38,265 nt of DNA from the NCBI GenBank assembly GCA_012519565.1, contig JAAYPX010000146.1, forward strand, positions 1-38,265. Reading direction: 5' to 3'. The position numbers and the translations under genes were made by a program. Of this stretch, positions 1-8,556 are shown in pieces (the first letter of the stretch is position 1; the number at the start of each line of letters is the position of its first letter). The DNA is from Clostridiales bacterium. Lineage in GTDB: Bacteria > Bacillota > Clostridia > Lachnospirales > Lachnospiraceae. Under the pieces are notes generated by a model. It searched no databases. It had not been told where the DNA came from and saw nothing but the letters and a program-made list of their open reading frames with translations.

Positions 1-128
1 ATATACTCCGTCAGCCCATTTTATGTTTCAAGGCAATTTTTTTGATATAAGGCATAATGTAATAGTATACATATTTTATCAAAATCATATATTATTAACA
101 GTATCTGCTAAGGATTGAGGGGGACGTG

Positions 129-488
129 ATGGGAAAAAACCTGAAATCTACCCATGAGAAATTTAAAAAGAAGGCCAAAAAAACACTTTATAAAGGATTA
201 GATACAAAAAATAAAAATAAATATAGACCATCTTATCTGGAGTCAATATCTAAAACTCTTAATTTACCTGCTGATTTATTAACAGGAGCTCCTATAGTTA
301 CTACGGTAGGAAGAAACCAGATCTGTATTGAAAATTATAAAAGTATTATAGAGTACAACACTAATTTTATTAAAATTCAAACCAAAGCATGCAAAATATG
401 CATCGAAGGTAAGCAACTAAATATTCTCTATTATACTGATGTTGAAATGCGCATCGATGGGTACATACAGGCCATATATTATCAATAA
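129..488 (+). CDS. yqfC: Sporulation protein YqfC
   Basis: Small basic protein of 119 residues of the YqfC family, a conserved sporulation protein that in Bacillus is made in the mother cell under SigE; its biochemical role is not known. The N-terminal 35 residues are very rich in lysine, and the rest (from about residue 38) is the family core ending in IDGYIQAIYY. The identification rests on this core plus its position directly before yqfD and phoH, the order conserved across spore-formers. A GTG at 126 lies only 2 nt after the ribosome site GAGGGGG (117-123), so the ATG at 129 (5 nt spacing) is preferred. The upstream 128 bases are very AT-rich; I could not place a convincing SigE promoter in them. 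Confidence 0.88.
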   Translation: MGKNLKSTHEKFKKKAKKTLYKGLDTKNKNKYRPSYLESISKTLNLPADLLTGAPIVTTVGRNQICIENYKSIIEYNTNFIKIQTKACKICIEGKQLNILYYTDVEMRIDGYIQAIYYQ

Positions 489-567
489 TAAATCTCATTG
501 GATTTGCCATGAGTACAAATTGAATAGTTAAAAAGTTGCGCCACTGGGTGCAAGAATGGAGGTAAAC

Positions 568-1809
568 ATGTGGATGAAACTGGTAAACTGGTTGCGAGGT
601 TACCTTTGCGTCCGAATCCGTGGAACTTCACCAGAGAGATTTATAAATCTCTGTCGTCACCATAGAATATTCATATGGGATCTTATGAAGATAGAGGAAG
701 ATTACCAATTTTACATTACTATAAAAAACTTTAAGAAATTAAGGCCTATAGTCAGAAAGACTGGAATGGTTCCCAAGATTACAGCAAAACACGGATTACC
801 TTTTTATATATATCGTAATCGTAAGAGAAAGGGTTTTTTTATAGGGGTAATAATTTGCTCCATATTAGTGTACATAATGTCATTGCATATATGGGATATT
901 AGTGTTATGGGAGGTTCTAAATATACCCCTGAAGCCTTGATTAAATTTCTTGATAATAATGATATTTATACTGGGATAAAAAAGCGTAAGGTAGATTGCC
1001 AGTGGATAGAAGACATTATTCGATTGGAGTATAACGATATCGGATGGGTTTCTGCGGAAATCAGAGGTACTAGATTAATTATAAAAATAACAGAAACCAA
1101 CATGCCTAAACCCGCTGGAGTTGCCATAGCCCCAAGCCATATTGTTGCCAGTAAGGATGGGATAATTCAAAGTATAATAACCCGGTCTGGAACTCCTTTG
1201 GTGAAGAAAGGGGATGTGGTTAAAAAAGGTGATATGCTGGTATCAGGAATTATCACTGTTTTAGATGACTTTGGAACAGAAATCAGTAAGAAACCAGTGG
1301 TGGCAGATGCAGATATAAGAGTCAAATCATTTTATAATTATGAAGATGTATTTTCTATGAATTATATTGAAAAGCAATATACAGGAGAGGAAAAAAGGGG
1401 ATATCAAATAACTTTATGGAATAATAAAATATTTTTACGGAAGCCTATATATTCCTATGAAAAATATGATATAATTGTTAACGAAAAAACTCTTCATCTT
1501 ACCAATAGCTTTTACTTACCTTTTCGTTATGGTACAATCAGTGTCAGGGAATATAAAGAGCTAAATAAGAAATACACTGAAGAGGAAGCGATAGCCAAGG
1601 CTTCTATGCAATTAAAAAGATACTTTGACCGATTAGCTGAAAATGATGTTTTAATTCTTGAAAATAATGTTACAATAACTATAGAAGACAATTTATGTAT
1701 TGCCCAGGGGAAGATTATTGTCGATGAGCCAGCTTGGGAATACAAAATAATACAGGAGAGCGAGTGGAGGATCGAGCAGATAGATGAGCATAATGGAAAC
1801 AATAATTGA
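568..1809 (+). CDS. yqfD: Sporulation protein YqfD
   Basis: Membrane protein of 413 residues of the YqfD family, the usual partner of YqfC and linked to spore formation; molecular function unknown. One clear membrane segment spans about residues 88-108 (GFFIGVIICSILVYIMSLHI), after a basic run; the C-terminal three quarters should therefore lie on one side of the membrane. Length is close to the usual ~400. An in-frame ATG at 556 overlaps the ribosome site GGAGG (558-562), so the real start is taken as ATG 568 with 5 nt spacing (574 is also possible). Its 3' end overlaps the start of phoH by about 26 nt, indicating one transcript and translational coupling. Confidence 0.9.
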   Translation: MWMKLVNWLRGYLCVRIRGTSPERFINLCRHHRIFIWDLMKIEEDYQFYITIKNFKKLRPIVRKTGMVPKITAKHGLPFYIYRNRKRKGFFIGVIICSILVYIMSLHIWDISVMGGSKYTPEALIKFLDNNDIYTGIKKRKVDCQWIEDIIRLEYNDIGWVSAEIRGTRLIIKITETNMPKPAGVAIAPSHIVASKDGIIQSIITRSGTPLVKKGDVVKKGDMLVSGIITVLDDFGTEISKKPVVADADIRVKSFYNYEDVFSMNYIEKQYTGEEKRGYQITLWNNKIFLRKPIYSYEKYDIIVNEKTLHLTNSFYLPFRYGTISVREYKELNKKYTEEEAIAKASMQLKRYFDRLAENDVLILENNVTITIEDNLCIAQGKIIVDEPAWEYKIIQESEWRIEQIDEHNGNNN

Positions 1810-2818
1810 TATTCCCGTTGAACACGAGAAAAATGTATTTGGCCAATTTGATGCCTATGCCAAAATTATTGAAAAGGCACTTAATGTAACAATAATAGCC
1901 CGTAACGGTGAAATAAAACTGGTCGGTGGCAAGGAAGATGTAGAGAGGGCTAAGGGAGTATTTCTACAGCTCTTGGAATTGTCTAAACGGGGCAATACAA
2001 TCACAGAACAAAATGTTAATTATGCCATTGCCTTAAGCTTTGATGAAAAGGAGAAAGCAATCGTAGAGATAGATAAAGATTTAATTTGTCATACAATTAA
2101 TGGTAAACCAATTAAGCCCAAGACCATAGGTCAGAAAAAATATGTGGATTTAATACGTGAGAAAATGATTGTCTTCGGTATTGGTCCCGCTGGTACAGGT
2201 AAAACATACCTTGCTATGGCTATGGCCATAACCGCTTTTAAGAATGACGAAGTAAGTAGGATAATAATGACTCGGCCAGCAATCGAGGCCGGTGAAAAGC
2301 TAGGTTTCTTACCTGGAGATTTACAAAGTAAAGTAGATCCTTATTTAAGACCCTTATACGATGCCTTGTATCAGATAATGGGTCCAGATGCATATGTCAA
2401 AAATACTGAAAAGGGCTTAATTGAGGTGGCTCCCTTGGCATATATGCGTGGTAGAACCCTAGATAATGCCTTTATAATACTAGATGAAGCACAGAATACA
2501 ACCCCGGCACAGATGAAGATGTTCCTTACCAGAATAGGATTTGGATCAAAAGTGGTAATCACTGGTGACTTGACTCAAAAAGACCTGCCTTTTAATACAA
2601 AATCAGGACTGGAAGAGAGCATTAAAGTATTAAGTAAGATTGATGATATTGGTTTCTCATATCTTACCAGCCAAGATGTGGTACGTCATCCCTTGGTTCA
2701 GAAGATCGTTAAGGCCTATGATGCTTATGAGGAAAGGTTAAATAAAAAGAAAGATTCAGACCAGGGACGTTTAAAGAAAATCAGAAAGATAAATTATAAA
2801 TCTGAAAAAATTAGGTGA
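1784..2818 (+). CDS. phoH: PhoH family ATPase
   Basis: PhoH/PhoL-type P-loop ATPase of 344 residues, thought to act in RNA metabolism alongside YbeY. The Walker A motif GPAGTGKT is at about residues 134-141 and the Walker B segment is AFIILDEAQNT further on; the N-terminal ~110 residues match the small KH-like domain of this family. The gene overlaps yqfD and is followed after 7 nt by the HD-domain gene, with ybeY next, the conserved Bacillus order. Start choice is loose: ATG 1784 or 1793 (residue 4) both sit downstream of GGAGG at 1766-1770, the first at 13 nt. The C-terminus is lysine-rich, as in relatives. The substrate of the ATPase is not evident from sequence. Confidence 0.93.
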   Translation: MSIMETIIDIPVEHEKNVFGQFDAYAKIIEKALNVTIIARNGEIKLVGGKEDVERAKGVFLQLLELSKRGNTITEQNVNYAIALSFDEKEKAIVEIDKDLICHTINGKPIKPKTIGQKKYVDLIREKMIVFGIGPAGTGKTYLAMAMAITAFKNDEVSRIIMTRPAIEAGEKLGFLPGDLQSKVDPYLRPLYDALYQIMGPDAYVKNTEKGLIEVAPLAYMRGRTLDNAFIILDEAQNTTPAQMKMFLTRIGFGSKVVITGDLTQKDLPFNTKSGLEESIKVLSKIDDIGFSYLTSQDVVRHPLVQKIVKAYDAYEERLNKKKDSDQGRLKKIRKINYKSEKIR

Positions 2819-2825
2819 AATAAGG

Positions 2826-4091
2826 ATGAAACTGGGTAATCTAAAAAAAGGATTGGATAAGAAGGATAATGAAATAGATATTTCTAAGGCTTCTGTACAC
2901 AGGTATCTTGGACAGAAGGGCTTAGTTATTCTATCCACCCTTTTAATTGTACTACTTAGCTTTATATGCCAATATCCCCTTATAGATATAGCAAAGGCAG
3001 GCTTGTTAACTATCATATTAACCTCGGCTATGATATTTTATATTAGACTTTATCAGCAAGATATCCTTGGCAAAATGTATACCAAGCATATTATCAGCAT
3101 GGCATATTTGGCATCCATAATATTATTATTTATACCCCTAAAATTAGGAAGCAATTATTGGATGCTAGGTGGTTTTGTTGTTGCAATGATACTAGATAGT
3201 AAATTGGGATTACTTTTTCATTTCAATCTTTCCTTTCTGTCAGCCATCATAATGTATATCCGCCTTGAAGAGCTGGTTTATATGCTTATTATAGGACTTA
3301 TCATGGCCATATTAACCCCATATATAAGGAATAGATCAACGGTAATCTACTCATCAATTATATTATTATCTATCCATGTGGCCTTAATATTTCTGGTCAA
3401 TAATTTTATATTTGAAGTCAGTAAAAAATATAATTATATAACCTCATTGCTAAGTTTTGCCTTAGTTATATTTGTATCCTTTTATTTGAATCGTCTATAT
3501 GAACGCTATACAAGTAGGGAAGAAGTCCCCATAGCTGTGTCTGACATAAGTTGCACAGCTAAGGATTACCAATACGATTCCAGGACAAGCTTAGAATTAT
3601 TAATTGATGAAAATAATGCCTTGCTACAGGAGATGAGAACACATTCTGATGAGATATATTCCCATTCACTAAAAGTTGCTGATCTATCTTACAAGGCGGC
3701 TAAGGCAATAGGGGTAGATGAAATGCTGGCAAAAGCAGGAGGCCTATACCATGAGATTGGCAAGATAAGAGGTAGTAATTATATAGAAGAAGGATTAAAT
3801 CTTGCCGATGATTATGGTTTTCCCAAGGAGTTAAAGGATATTATAAGACAACATAATTACAAATATGAAAAACCATCATCTGTGGAGGCCGCTATTGTTA
3901 TGCTTTCCGACAATATTGTTACAACTATAGACTATATAGAGAAGGTTAAAGATAATCGCTTTACAGCCAATAAAATAATAGAACATATATTTCAATTAAA
4001 TATGTATAAAGGAATCTTTGATGACTCAGACTTATCAATTAAAGACTATAAAATATTGAAAGAATTTTATCAAAATACATATAAAGAATAA
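2826..4091 (+). CDS. Short PgpH-like membrane HD-domain protein
   Basis: Membrane protein of 421 residues in the genomic slot of pgpH (yqfF), the c-di-AMP phosphodiesterase between phoH and ybeY. About seven or eight hydrophobic segments fill residues 31-220, followed by a cytoplasmic HD-type domain (about 275-400). Compared with PgpH (~700 residues) the large extracellular 7TMR-HDED domain is absent. The HD domain looks degenerate: His280 (HSLKVADLSYKAA) is kept, but the HD dyad reads His309-Glu310 (YHEIGK), the QHH motif reads Gln-His343-Asn344, the stretch that carries another histidine ligand in PgpH is missing, and a late Asp362 (LSDNI) remains. Fold and ancestry are fairly clear; c-di-AMP hydrolysis is doubtful. 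It may be a binding protein or have altered activity. Confidence 0.75.
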   Translation: MKLGNLKKGLDKKDNEIDISKASVHRYLGQKGLVILSTLLIVLLSFICQYPLIDIAKAGLLTIILTSAMIFYIRLYQQDILGKMYTKHIISMAYLASIILLFIPLKLGSNYWMLGGFVVAMILDSKLGLLFHFNLSFLSAIIMYIRLEELVYMLIIGLIMAILTPYIRNRSTVIYSSIILLSIHVALIFLVNNFIFEVSKKYNYITSLLSFALVIFVSFYLNRLYERYTSREEVPIAVSDISCTAKDYQYDSRTSLELLIDENNALLQEMRTHSDEIYSHSLKVADLSYKAAKAIGVDEMLAKAGGLYHEIGKIRGSNYIEEGLNLADDYGFPKELKDIIRQHNYKYEKPSSVEAAIVMLSDNIVTTIDYIEKVKDNRFTANKIIEHIFQLNMYKGIFDDSDLSIKDYKILKEFYQNTYKE

Positions 4092-4150
4092 TTGTATATT
4101 TTAAGCAATTTATATATAATAAATACAAATAGAAAGGTGGTTAACTCCAA

Positions 4151-4648
4151 TTGACATTCCAGATAGATTATGAAGCGGATATTTCTTTAGGACTTGATTA
4201 TGAAAAACTTGTTAAGAAAGTTATATATGAATGCCTTGAGTATGAGGACTGCCCATATGAATGTGAAATAAGTGTAATTTTTACTAATGATAAGGGTATA
4301 AGAGAGATTAATATGGAGTATAGGGGGATTGATGAGCCCACTGATGTCTTATCATTTCCCATGATAGAATATGAAAGTCCAGGGGATTTTTCAAGACTAG
4401 AGGAAGAACATGAGGATTGTTTTAACCCAGAAACCGGCGAATTGATTCTGGGGGATATTGTTATTTCTGTAGAAAGAGCCTTGCAACAGGCCAAGGAATA
4501 TGGCCATTCTGTGGAGAGAGAAGTGGCCTTTTTAACAGCCCATAGCATGTTTCACTTGTTTGGATACGATCATATGGAGGATGAAGAACGATTAGTCATG
4601 GAGCAAAAACAAAGGGAAGTACTTGAAAGACTTAATATTTTAAGATAA
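4151..4648 (+). CDS. ybeY: Endoribonuclease YbeY
   Basis: Single-strand-specific, zinc-dependent endoribonuclease YbeY (165 residues), needed for 16S rRNA 3'-end maturation and ribosome quality control. The hallmark three-histidine motif is present as HSMFHLFGYDH near residues 132-142, with the preceding FPM.E region typical of the family. The start is a TTG at 4151, supported by the ribosome site GAAAGGTGG (4132-4140) 10 nt upstream and by the absence of an ATG nearby. Relatives in Bacillus are followed by dgkA and era; here that link is broken and a DUF3048 gene follows after about 100 nt. Confidence 0.95.
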   Translation: MTFQIDYEADISLGLDYEKLVKKVIYECLEYEDCPYECEISVIFTNDKGIREINMEYRGIDEPTDVLSFPMIEYESPGDFSRLEEEHEDCFNPETGELILGDIVISVERALQQAKEYGHSVEREVAFLTAHSMFHLFGYDHMEDEERLVMEQKQREVLERLNILR

Positions 4649-4760
4649 ATTACATTTAATATGAATTATTTAATAAAAGACTGTTTTACATAGTGGATTG
4701 TATAGTAATAGAGGGTTAAGTAGTCATTGTTAACAGACAGTCTGGAAGGGTATGGACTTT

Positions 4761-5873
4761 ATGAGAAAAAGAGCTGTATTTATATTTATAATATCATTGA
4801 TCTTGCTATTTCAAGGATGCAAGAAAAAAGATGGGGATAGTAATGATTATAATCAAGGCGATAAGAATATTGATATAACTGGTGTTCCGGAGGTTAGCAT
4901 AATACCGGATGAGCCTACTCCCACAGCAGCTGCACAGGAAAGCCTGGAAGGAAAAGTTAGAAGCAAAATCACTGGTTTATGGGTGGCAGAAGAAGTAGGC
5001 AATAAAAGGCCTTACGCTATCCAGTTTAATAATTATAAATCAGTATCTAATCAATGGGGGATTGGACAAGCTGATATATTATATGAAGCTTTGGTGGAAG
5101 GTGGAATTACCAGGCTACTAGCTATCGGTGAGAATTTTACAGGGAATAAAATCGGCTCAATTAGAAGCTCTAGACATTATTTTGTTAGTATTGCTGATGA
5201 GTATGATGCAATATATGTCCATTATGGTAAGACTAAATATGCTAAGGCAAAAATCCAAGAAACTAAAATTGATAATCTGGATGGGGAGACTGGTATAGGT
5301 TCTACCGTATTTTACCGGGATAAATCTTTAAAAGCTCCTAATAATGCCTTTACCAGTTTGGAAGGTATATTGGCTGGTATAAAATCCAAAAAATACGATA
5401 CTGAATATGATGATGGTTACGAAGCTCATTTTACCTTCTATCAAGTGGATACTGATTTAGCTAGTGATAAGATTGCCAATAAGGTTACCATTGACTTCTC
5501 AGGATATAATACACCATACTTTATATACAATACTGAGGATAGAAGTTATTATCGCTTTCAATTTGGTGCTCCCCATATAGATTCTAATACCAAGGAGCAG
5601 CTTAACTTCAAGAATATTATAATTCAATTTGTGAAAGAATGGGATATAGATAAAAATGGTTACCAGACTATGGATTTAGAGGATGCCAGTGGAGAAGGAT
5701 ATTATATAAGCAATGGAAAGATGGTTTCTATTACTTGGAAGAAGAAAGAAAAGAGTCGGTGGATGAGATATTATGATGAAAATGGACAAGAATTAAGTAT
5801 TAACCCAGGTAAGACTTTTATTGCGCTTTTCCCAAATAATAGAACTAATAAGGTTAAAATCGAAAATGAATAA
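4761..5873 (+). CDS. DUF3048 (YerB-like) lipoprotein
   Basis: Predicted lipoprotein of 370 residues with a DUF3048 (YerB-type) domain; the family is widespread in Firmicutes and its function is not established. The N-terminus MRKRAVFIFIISLILL is a basic, hydrophobic signal ending at a lipobox FQGC, so the mature protein should be lipid-anchored at Cys (about residue 20) outside the cell. A low-complexity charged linker of about 45 residues follows, then the DUF3048 part with IGSIRSSRHYFVSIA and the C-terminal half containing NIIIQFV. A second in-frame ATG at 4752 is only 1-2 nt after GGAAGGG (4744-4750), so ATG 4761 (10 nt) is preferred; the lipobox is unaffected. Confidence 0.85.
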   Translation: MRKRAVFIFIISLILLFQGCKKKDGDSNDYNQGDKNIDITGVPEVSIIPDEPTPTAAAQESLEGKVRSKITGLWVAEEVGNKRPYAIQFNNYKSVSNQWGIGQADILYEALVEGGITRLLAIGENFTGNKIGSIRSSRHYFVSIADEYDAIYVHYGKTKYAKAKIQETKIDNLDGETGIGSTVFYRDKSLKAPNNAFTSLEGILAGIKSKKYDTEYDDGYEAHFTFYQVDTDLASDKIANKVTIDFSGYNTPYFIYNTEDRSYYRFQFGAPHIDSNTKEQLNFKNIIIQFVKEWDIDKNGYQTMDLEDASGEGYYISNGKMVSITWKKKEKSRWMRYYDENGQELSINPGKTFIALFPNNRTNKVKIENE

Positions 5874-5911
5874 GATAGGGGAATTACTGAAGAAGAAATA
5901 AGGAGATTACC

Positions 5912-7597
5912 ATGAAGTCTACTGAGAGAAATAATAATTTTTTAATACAGGGTAGTATTCTGGCATTTGCTTCGATTATCGTTAGGATAATTGGATTTAT
6001 TTATAGAATTCCTATGACAAGAATAATAGGTAATGAAGGTATGGGATTTTATGAATCAGCTTTCCAGATATATAATATAGCACTTATATTATCGTCCTAT
6101 AGCCTACCTATAGCAGTGTCTAAGTTGGTTGCCGCAAGAAATGTTAATAAAGAACATAGAAACTCATATCGAGTTTTTCTCTGTTCCATGATTTTTGCTG
6201 TTTCCGTTGGATTGATTGCTTCTTTGATTGTATTTTTTGGAGCAGATTATTTTCCAGCAATTATAAATAATGATCCTGATCCCAAAGCAGGGTTAGCGCT
6301 TAAGGTATTAGCTCCAACCATCTTTGTGTTTTCAATCATGGGTGTTTTTAGAGGCTTTTTTCAGGGCAAGAATACCATGATTCCTACAGCGGTCTCGCAA
6401 ATAATTGAACAGATAATTAATGCTATTGTCAGTGTAATAGCCTGTTATTGGCTAATAAAAAACTATAGTGCCTCGGCCAGTGTTGCCGCATATGGGGCGG
6501 CTGGAGGTACCTTAGGAACATTACTAGGTGCTCTTTCAGGTTTGCTTTTTTTAGTATTTGTTTTTCTTATATATAAACCAGTATTAAATAAGCAATTGCG
6601 GCATGATAAAACAGGACATAGGGAAAGCTATGGAGATATATTTAAGGTAATAATTTTAACTATATCACCAATAATCCTTAGTCAGACAGTATATCATATC
6701 AGTGGGGTTCTTGATCAATCCTTATTTGGTCATATTATGGCTACCAAGGAGATAAGTGCTTTTGATAGTACTTTCTTAGGTAATACTGTTGTGGGACAAC
6801 TATATTCCCCGGAAAACAGAAGGGTATTATACGGGGTATATAGTAGTAAGTATCGAGTGCTGACTAATTTACCAGTATCAATTGCTTCTGCTATTGGAGC
6901 AGCAACCATAACCAGTATAGCAGCAGCTAAAGGTATGGGTGATGATGGGCTTATCCGGTCTAAGGTTCATGTTGCTATTAAGTTTAATATGCTGATTGCT
7001 ATTCCTTCAGCAGTAGGGATGGCTGTACTGGCATCGCCCATATTGAAACTTTTATTTAATGACGGTTCGGATATGGCCGCCAACCTTATAAAATTAGGAT
7101 CAATCTCCATAATATTTTACTCCTTTTCCACAGTAACCACATCCATGCTACAGGGTATTAATAAATTAAAAATACCAGTAATTAATGCAGCCATATCTCT
7201 ATTGATACATATTTTACTGGTTTTCCTGCTACTAAAATTCACCCCTTTTAGTACCTATGCTTTAGTAATTGGTAATGTGGTATTTGCCATGGTCAATTCT
7301 TTCCTAAATTGGTACAGCTTATCTAAATACGTAGATTATAAGCAGGAGATGATGAAATCATTTGTAATTCCTTTAATTAGTTCAGGCTTAATGGGTTTGG
7401 CAGCCTTTTTAACCTATAAGGGCTTATATATATTTACAGAGAGAAATGCTATCTCTGTAATTATTGCAATATTCATATCTGTTCTTGTATATTTTGGATT
7501 TATGATATATCTAAAGGGGATTGATGAAGCTGAGTTAAAGGGATTACCTAGAGGAAGCAAGATAGTTAAGTTATTAAAGAAAATTCATCTAATGTAA
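5912..7597 (+). CDS. SpoVB/MurJ-type polysaccharide flippase (MOP superfamily)
   Basis: Integral membrane protein of 561 residues from the polysaccharide-transporter branch of the MOP flippase superfamily (SpoVB, YtgP/MurJ-like). It opens with a short polar stretch and FLIQGSILAFASIIVRIIGF, the typical first helix, followed by the RIPMTRIIGNEGMG motif shared by SpoVB-type proteins, and has about 14 hydrophobic helices. Such proteins flip lipid-linked cell-wall or cortex precursors across the membrane. Whether this copy serves spore cortex (SpoVB) or vegetative wall synthesis cannot be told from the sequence; the neighbourhood, with yqfCD upstream and a BofC-like gene after it, mildly favours sporulation. 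Start ATG 5912 follows AAGGAG with good spacing. Confidence 0.85.
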   Translation: MKSTERNNNFLIQGSILAFASIIVRIIGFIYRIPMTRIIGNEGMGFYESAFQIYNIALILSSYSLPIAVSKLVAARNVNKEHRNSYRVFLCSMIFAVSVGLIASLIVFFGADYFPAIINNDPDPKAGLALKVLAPTIFVFSIMGVFRGFFQGKNTMIPTAVSQIIEQIINAIVSVIACYWLIKNYSASASVAAYGAAGGTLGTLLGALSGLLFLVFVFLIYKPVLNKQLRHDKTGHRESYGDIFKVIILTISPIILSQTVYHISGVLDQSLFGHIMATKEISAFDSTFLGNTVVGQLYSPENRRVLYGVYSSKYRVLTNLPVSIASAIGAATITSIAAAKGMGDDGLIRSKVHVAIKFNMLIAIPSAVGMAVLASPILKLLFNDGSDMAANLIKLGSISIIFYSFSTVTTSMLQGINKLKIPVINAAISLLIHILLVFLLLKFTPFSTYALVIGNVVFAMVNSFLNWYSLSKYVDYKQEMMKSFVIPLISSGLMGLAAFLTYKGLYIFTERNAISVIIAIFISVLVYFGFMIYLKGIDEAELKGLPRGSKIVKLLKKIHLM

Positions 7598-7671
7598 ATA
7601 ACAAAGTAAATCAAATATGTTTAAACAAGCAAATAATGGAGAATACTATATGTCGAAGGAGTGGTTTTACC

Positions 7672-8331
7672 ATGAAATTGAAAAAGGCATATATGTATTC
7701 TTTAAGCTTTATATGTTTATCTATTTTATTTACCCTATGCTATTATTTAAGCTACCAACGTGCCTTAAATGAGTTTAATAATAACGCTGTAAAACGCCGT
7801 GAAGAATATATCCAATTAACTGATCAAGATACTACAACCCCGATTGAAAATGAAGATGATGCTGTTTCTGTTGATACCCATTCTCCTGAAATAATATTAC
7901 CTACTACAGATTATATCTTAGAGATCTATGATAAGAAGACGGGAGAGACGGTAAGGGAGAATCTAAATCCTCCCAGTGACCTAGTGGGAAGAACCAGGGA
8001 AGGTGTCGAAGATTATCTAGATGAGTATATGAGAGATATAAAGTTATCGGAATATAACAAAGGACTTCTAGCTTTTGAACTTCTATCATTTTCAGAGAAA
8101 CAGGTGGTGCTTAGAAAAACTTATGATGAGGAAATTGTACCCTACAGGTATTATGTGGTCGTAAAAGACGGTTATGTGGTAGTTTATAATAGTGATTTAA
8201 AAAGTGTATTTAGATACACCCATATTGATGCCAGTACCCTACCAGAAGAGGATAGGGTTAAGCTAAGTTATGGAATTCCAGTTAATACTCAGGATGAGTT
8301 GTTTTCCCTACTGGAGAGCTATTCCAGTTAA
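7672..8331 (+). CDS. BofC-like membrane-anchored protein (tentative)
   Basis: Protein of 219 residues with one N-terminal membrane anchor (about residues 9-27), a polar linker rich in Asp/Thr, and an extracytoplasmic C-terminal region. The C-terminal part (YILEIYDKKTGETV, then GLLAFELLSFSEKQVVLRKT, then YYVVVKDGYVVVY) resembles the general plan of BofC, the intermembrane-space inhibitor of SpoIVB signalling, but I judge this by eye and similarity is low. The start is taken at ATG 7672 behind GAAGGAG (7655-7661, 10 nt); an in-frame ATG at 7636 has no ribosome site. It lies 74 nt after the flippase gene and is followed by a long hairpin, so it probably ends that transcript. It could also be an unrelated anchored protein. 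Confidence 0.5.
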   Translation: MKLKKAYMYSLSFICLSILFTLCYYLSYQRALNEFNNNAVKRREEYIQLTDQDTTTPIENEDDAVSVDTHSPEIILPTTDYILEIYDKKTGETVRENLNPPSDLVGRTREGVEDYLDEYMRDIKLSEYNKGLLAFELLSFSEKQVVLRKTYDEEIVPYRYYVVVKDGYVVVYNSDLKSVFRYTHIDASTLPEEDRVKLSYGIPVNTQDELFSLLESYSS

Positions 8332-8335
8332 AAAT

Positions 8336-8446
8336 TTGGGCTGTTCTATAAGAATGAGGAAACATGGGTTGCTGCAACTCTATACATTTTCGGCAACTCT
8401 GTGTCCCCTCACTCCTATTGGGACAGCCCTTGTGCTCTTTTTTATT
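8336..8446 (+). terminator. Long hairpin, probable terminator
   Basis: Bases 8338-8429 form one long imperfect hairpin: GGGCTGTTC at 8338-8346 pairs with GGACAGCCC region 8421-8429, then GAATGAGG with CTC at 8407-8414, and GTTGC (8368-8372) with GCAAC (8393-8397), apical loop about 20 nt. A T-run (8438-8443) follows about 8 nt beyond the stem, which is further than in a textbook terminator. It sits right after the BofC-like gene and before the promoter of the flavoprotein gene, so termination is the simplest reading; a small structured RNA is an alternative. Confidence 0.55.
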
Positions 8447-8489
8447 AAAATTAAATTTTAGTAAGAATTCTTATAATACGAATAAAGGC

Positions 8490-8518
8490 TTGAAATAATG
8501 CTTACCTTAAAATATAAT
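8490..8518 (+). promoter_or_regulatory. SigA-type promoter of the flavoprotein pair
   Basis: TTGAAA (8490-8495), a 17-bp spacer, then a perfect TATAAT (8513-8518). It lies 38 nt before the TTG start of the downstream flavoprotein gene and after the upstream hairpin. Confidence 0.7.
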
Positions 8519-8556
8519 GTAACAAATGTGACTTTAATGTCATTGGAGGCATTTAA

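Noticed and set aside
51-95. Possible SigE promoter before yqfC (GCATAAT ... CATATTTT)
   Set aside because: Spacing between the two parts is several bases too short, and the region is so AT-rich that partial matches are expected.
4678-4743. AGACTGT/ACAGTCT inverted repeat ending at the DUF3048 ribosome site
   Set aside because: Only 7 exact pairs with a loop of about 50 nt; could easily arise by chance and shows no promoter-like partner.
8270-8461. Open frame of 63 codons overlapping the end of the BofC-like gene
   Set aside because: No ribosome site; most of it is the long hairpin, and the protein has no recognisable features.
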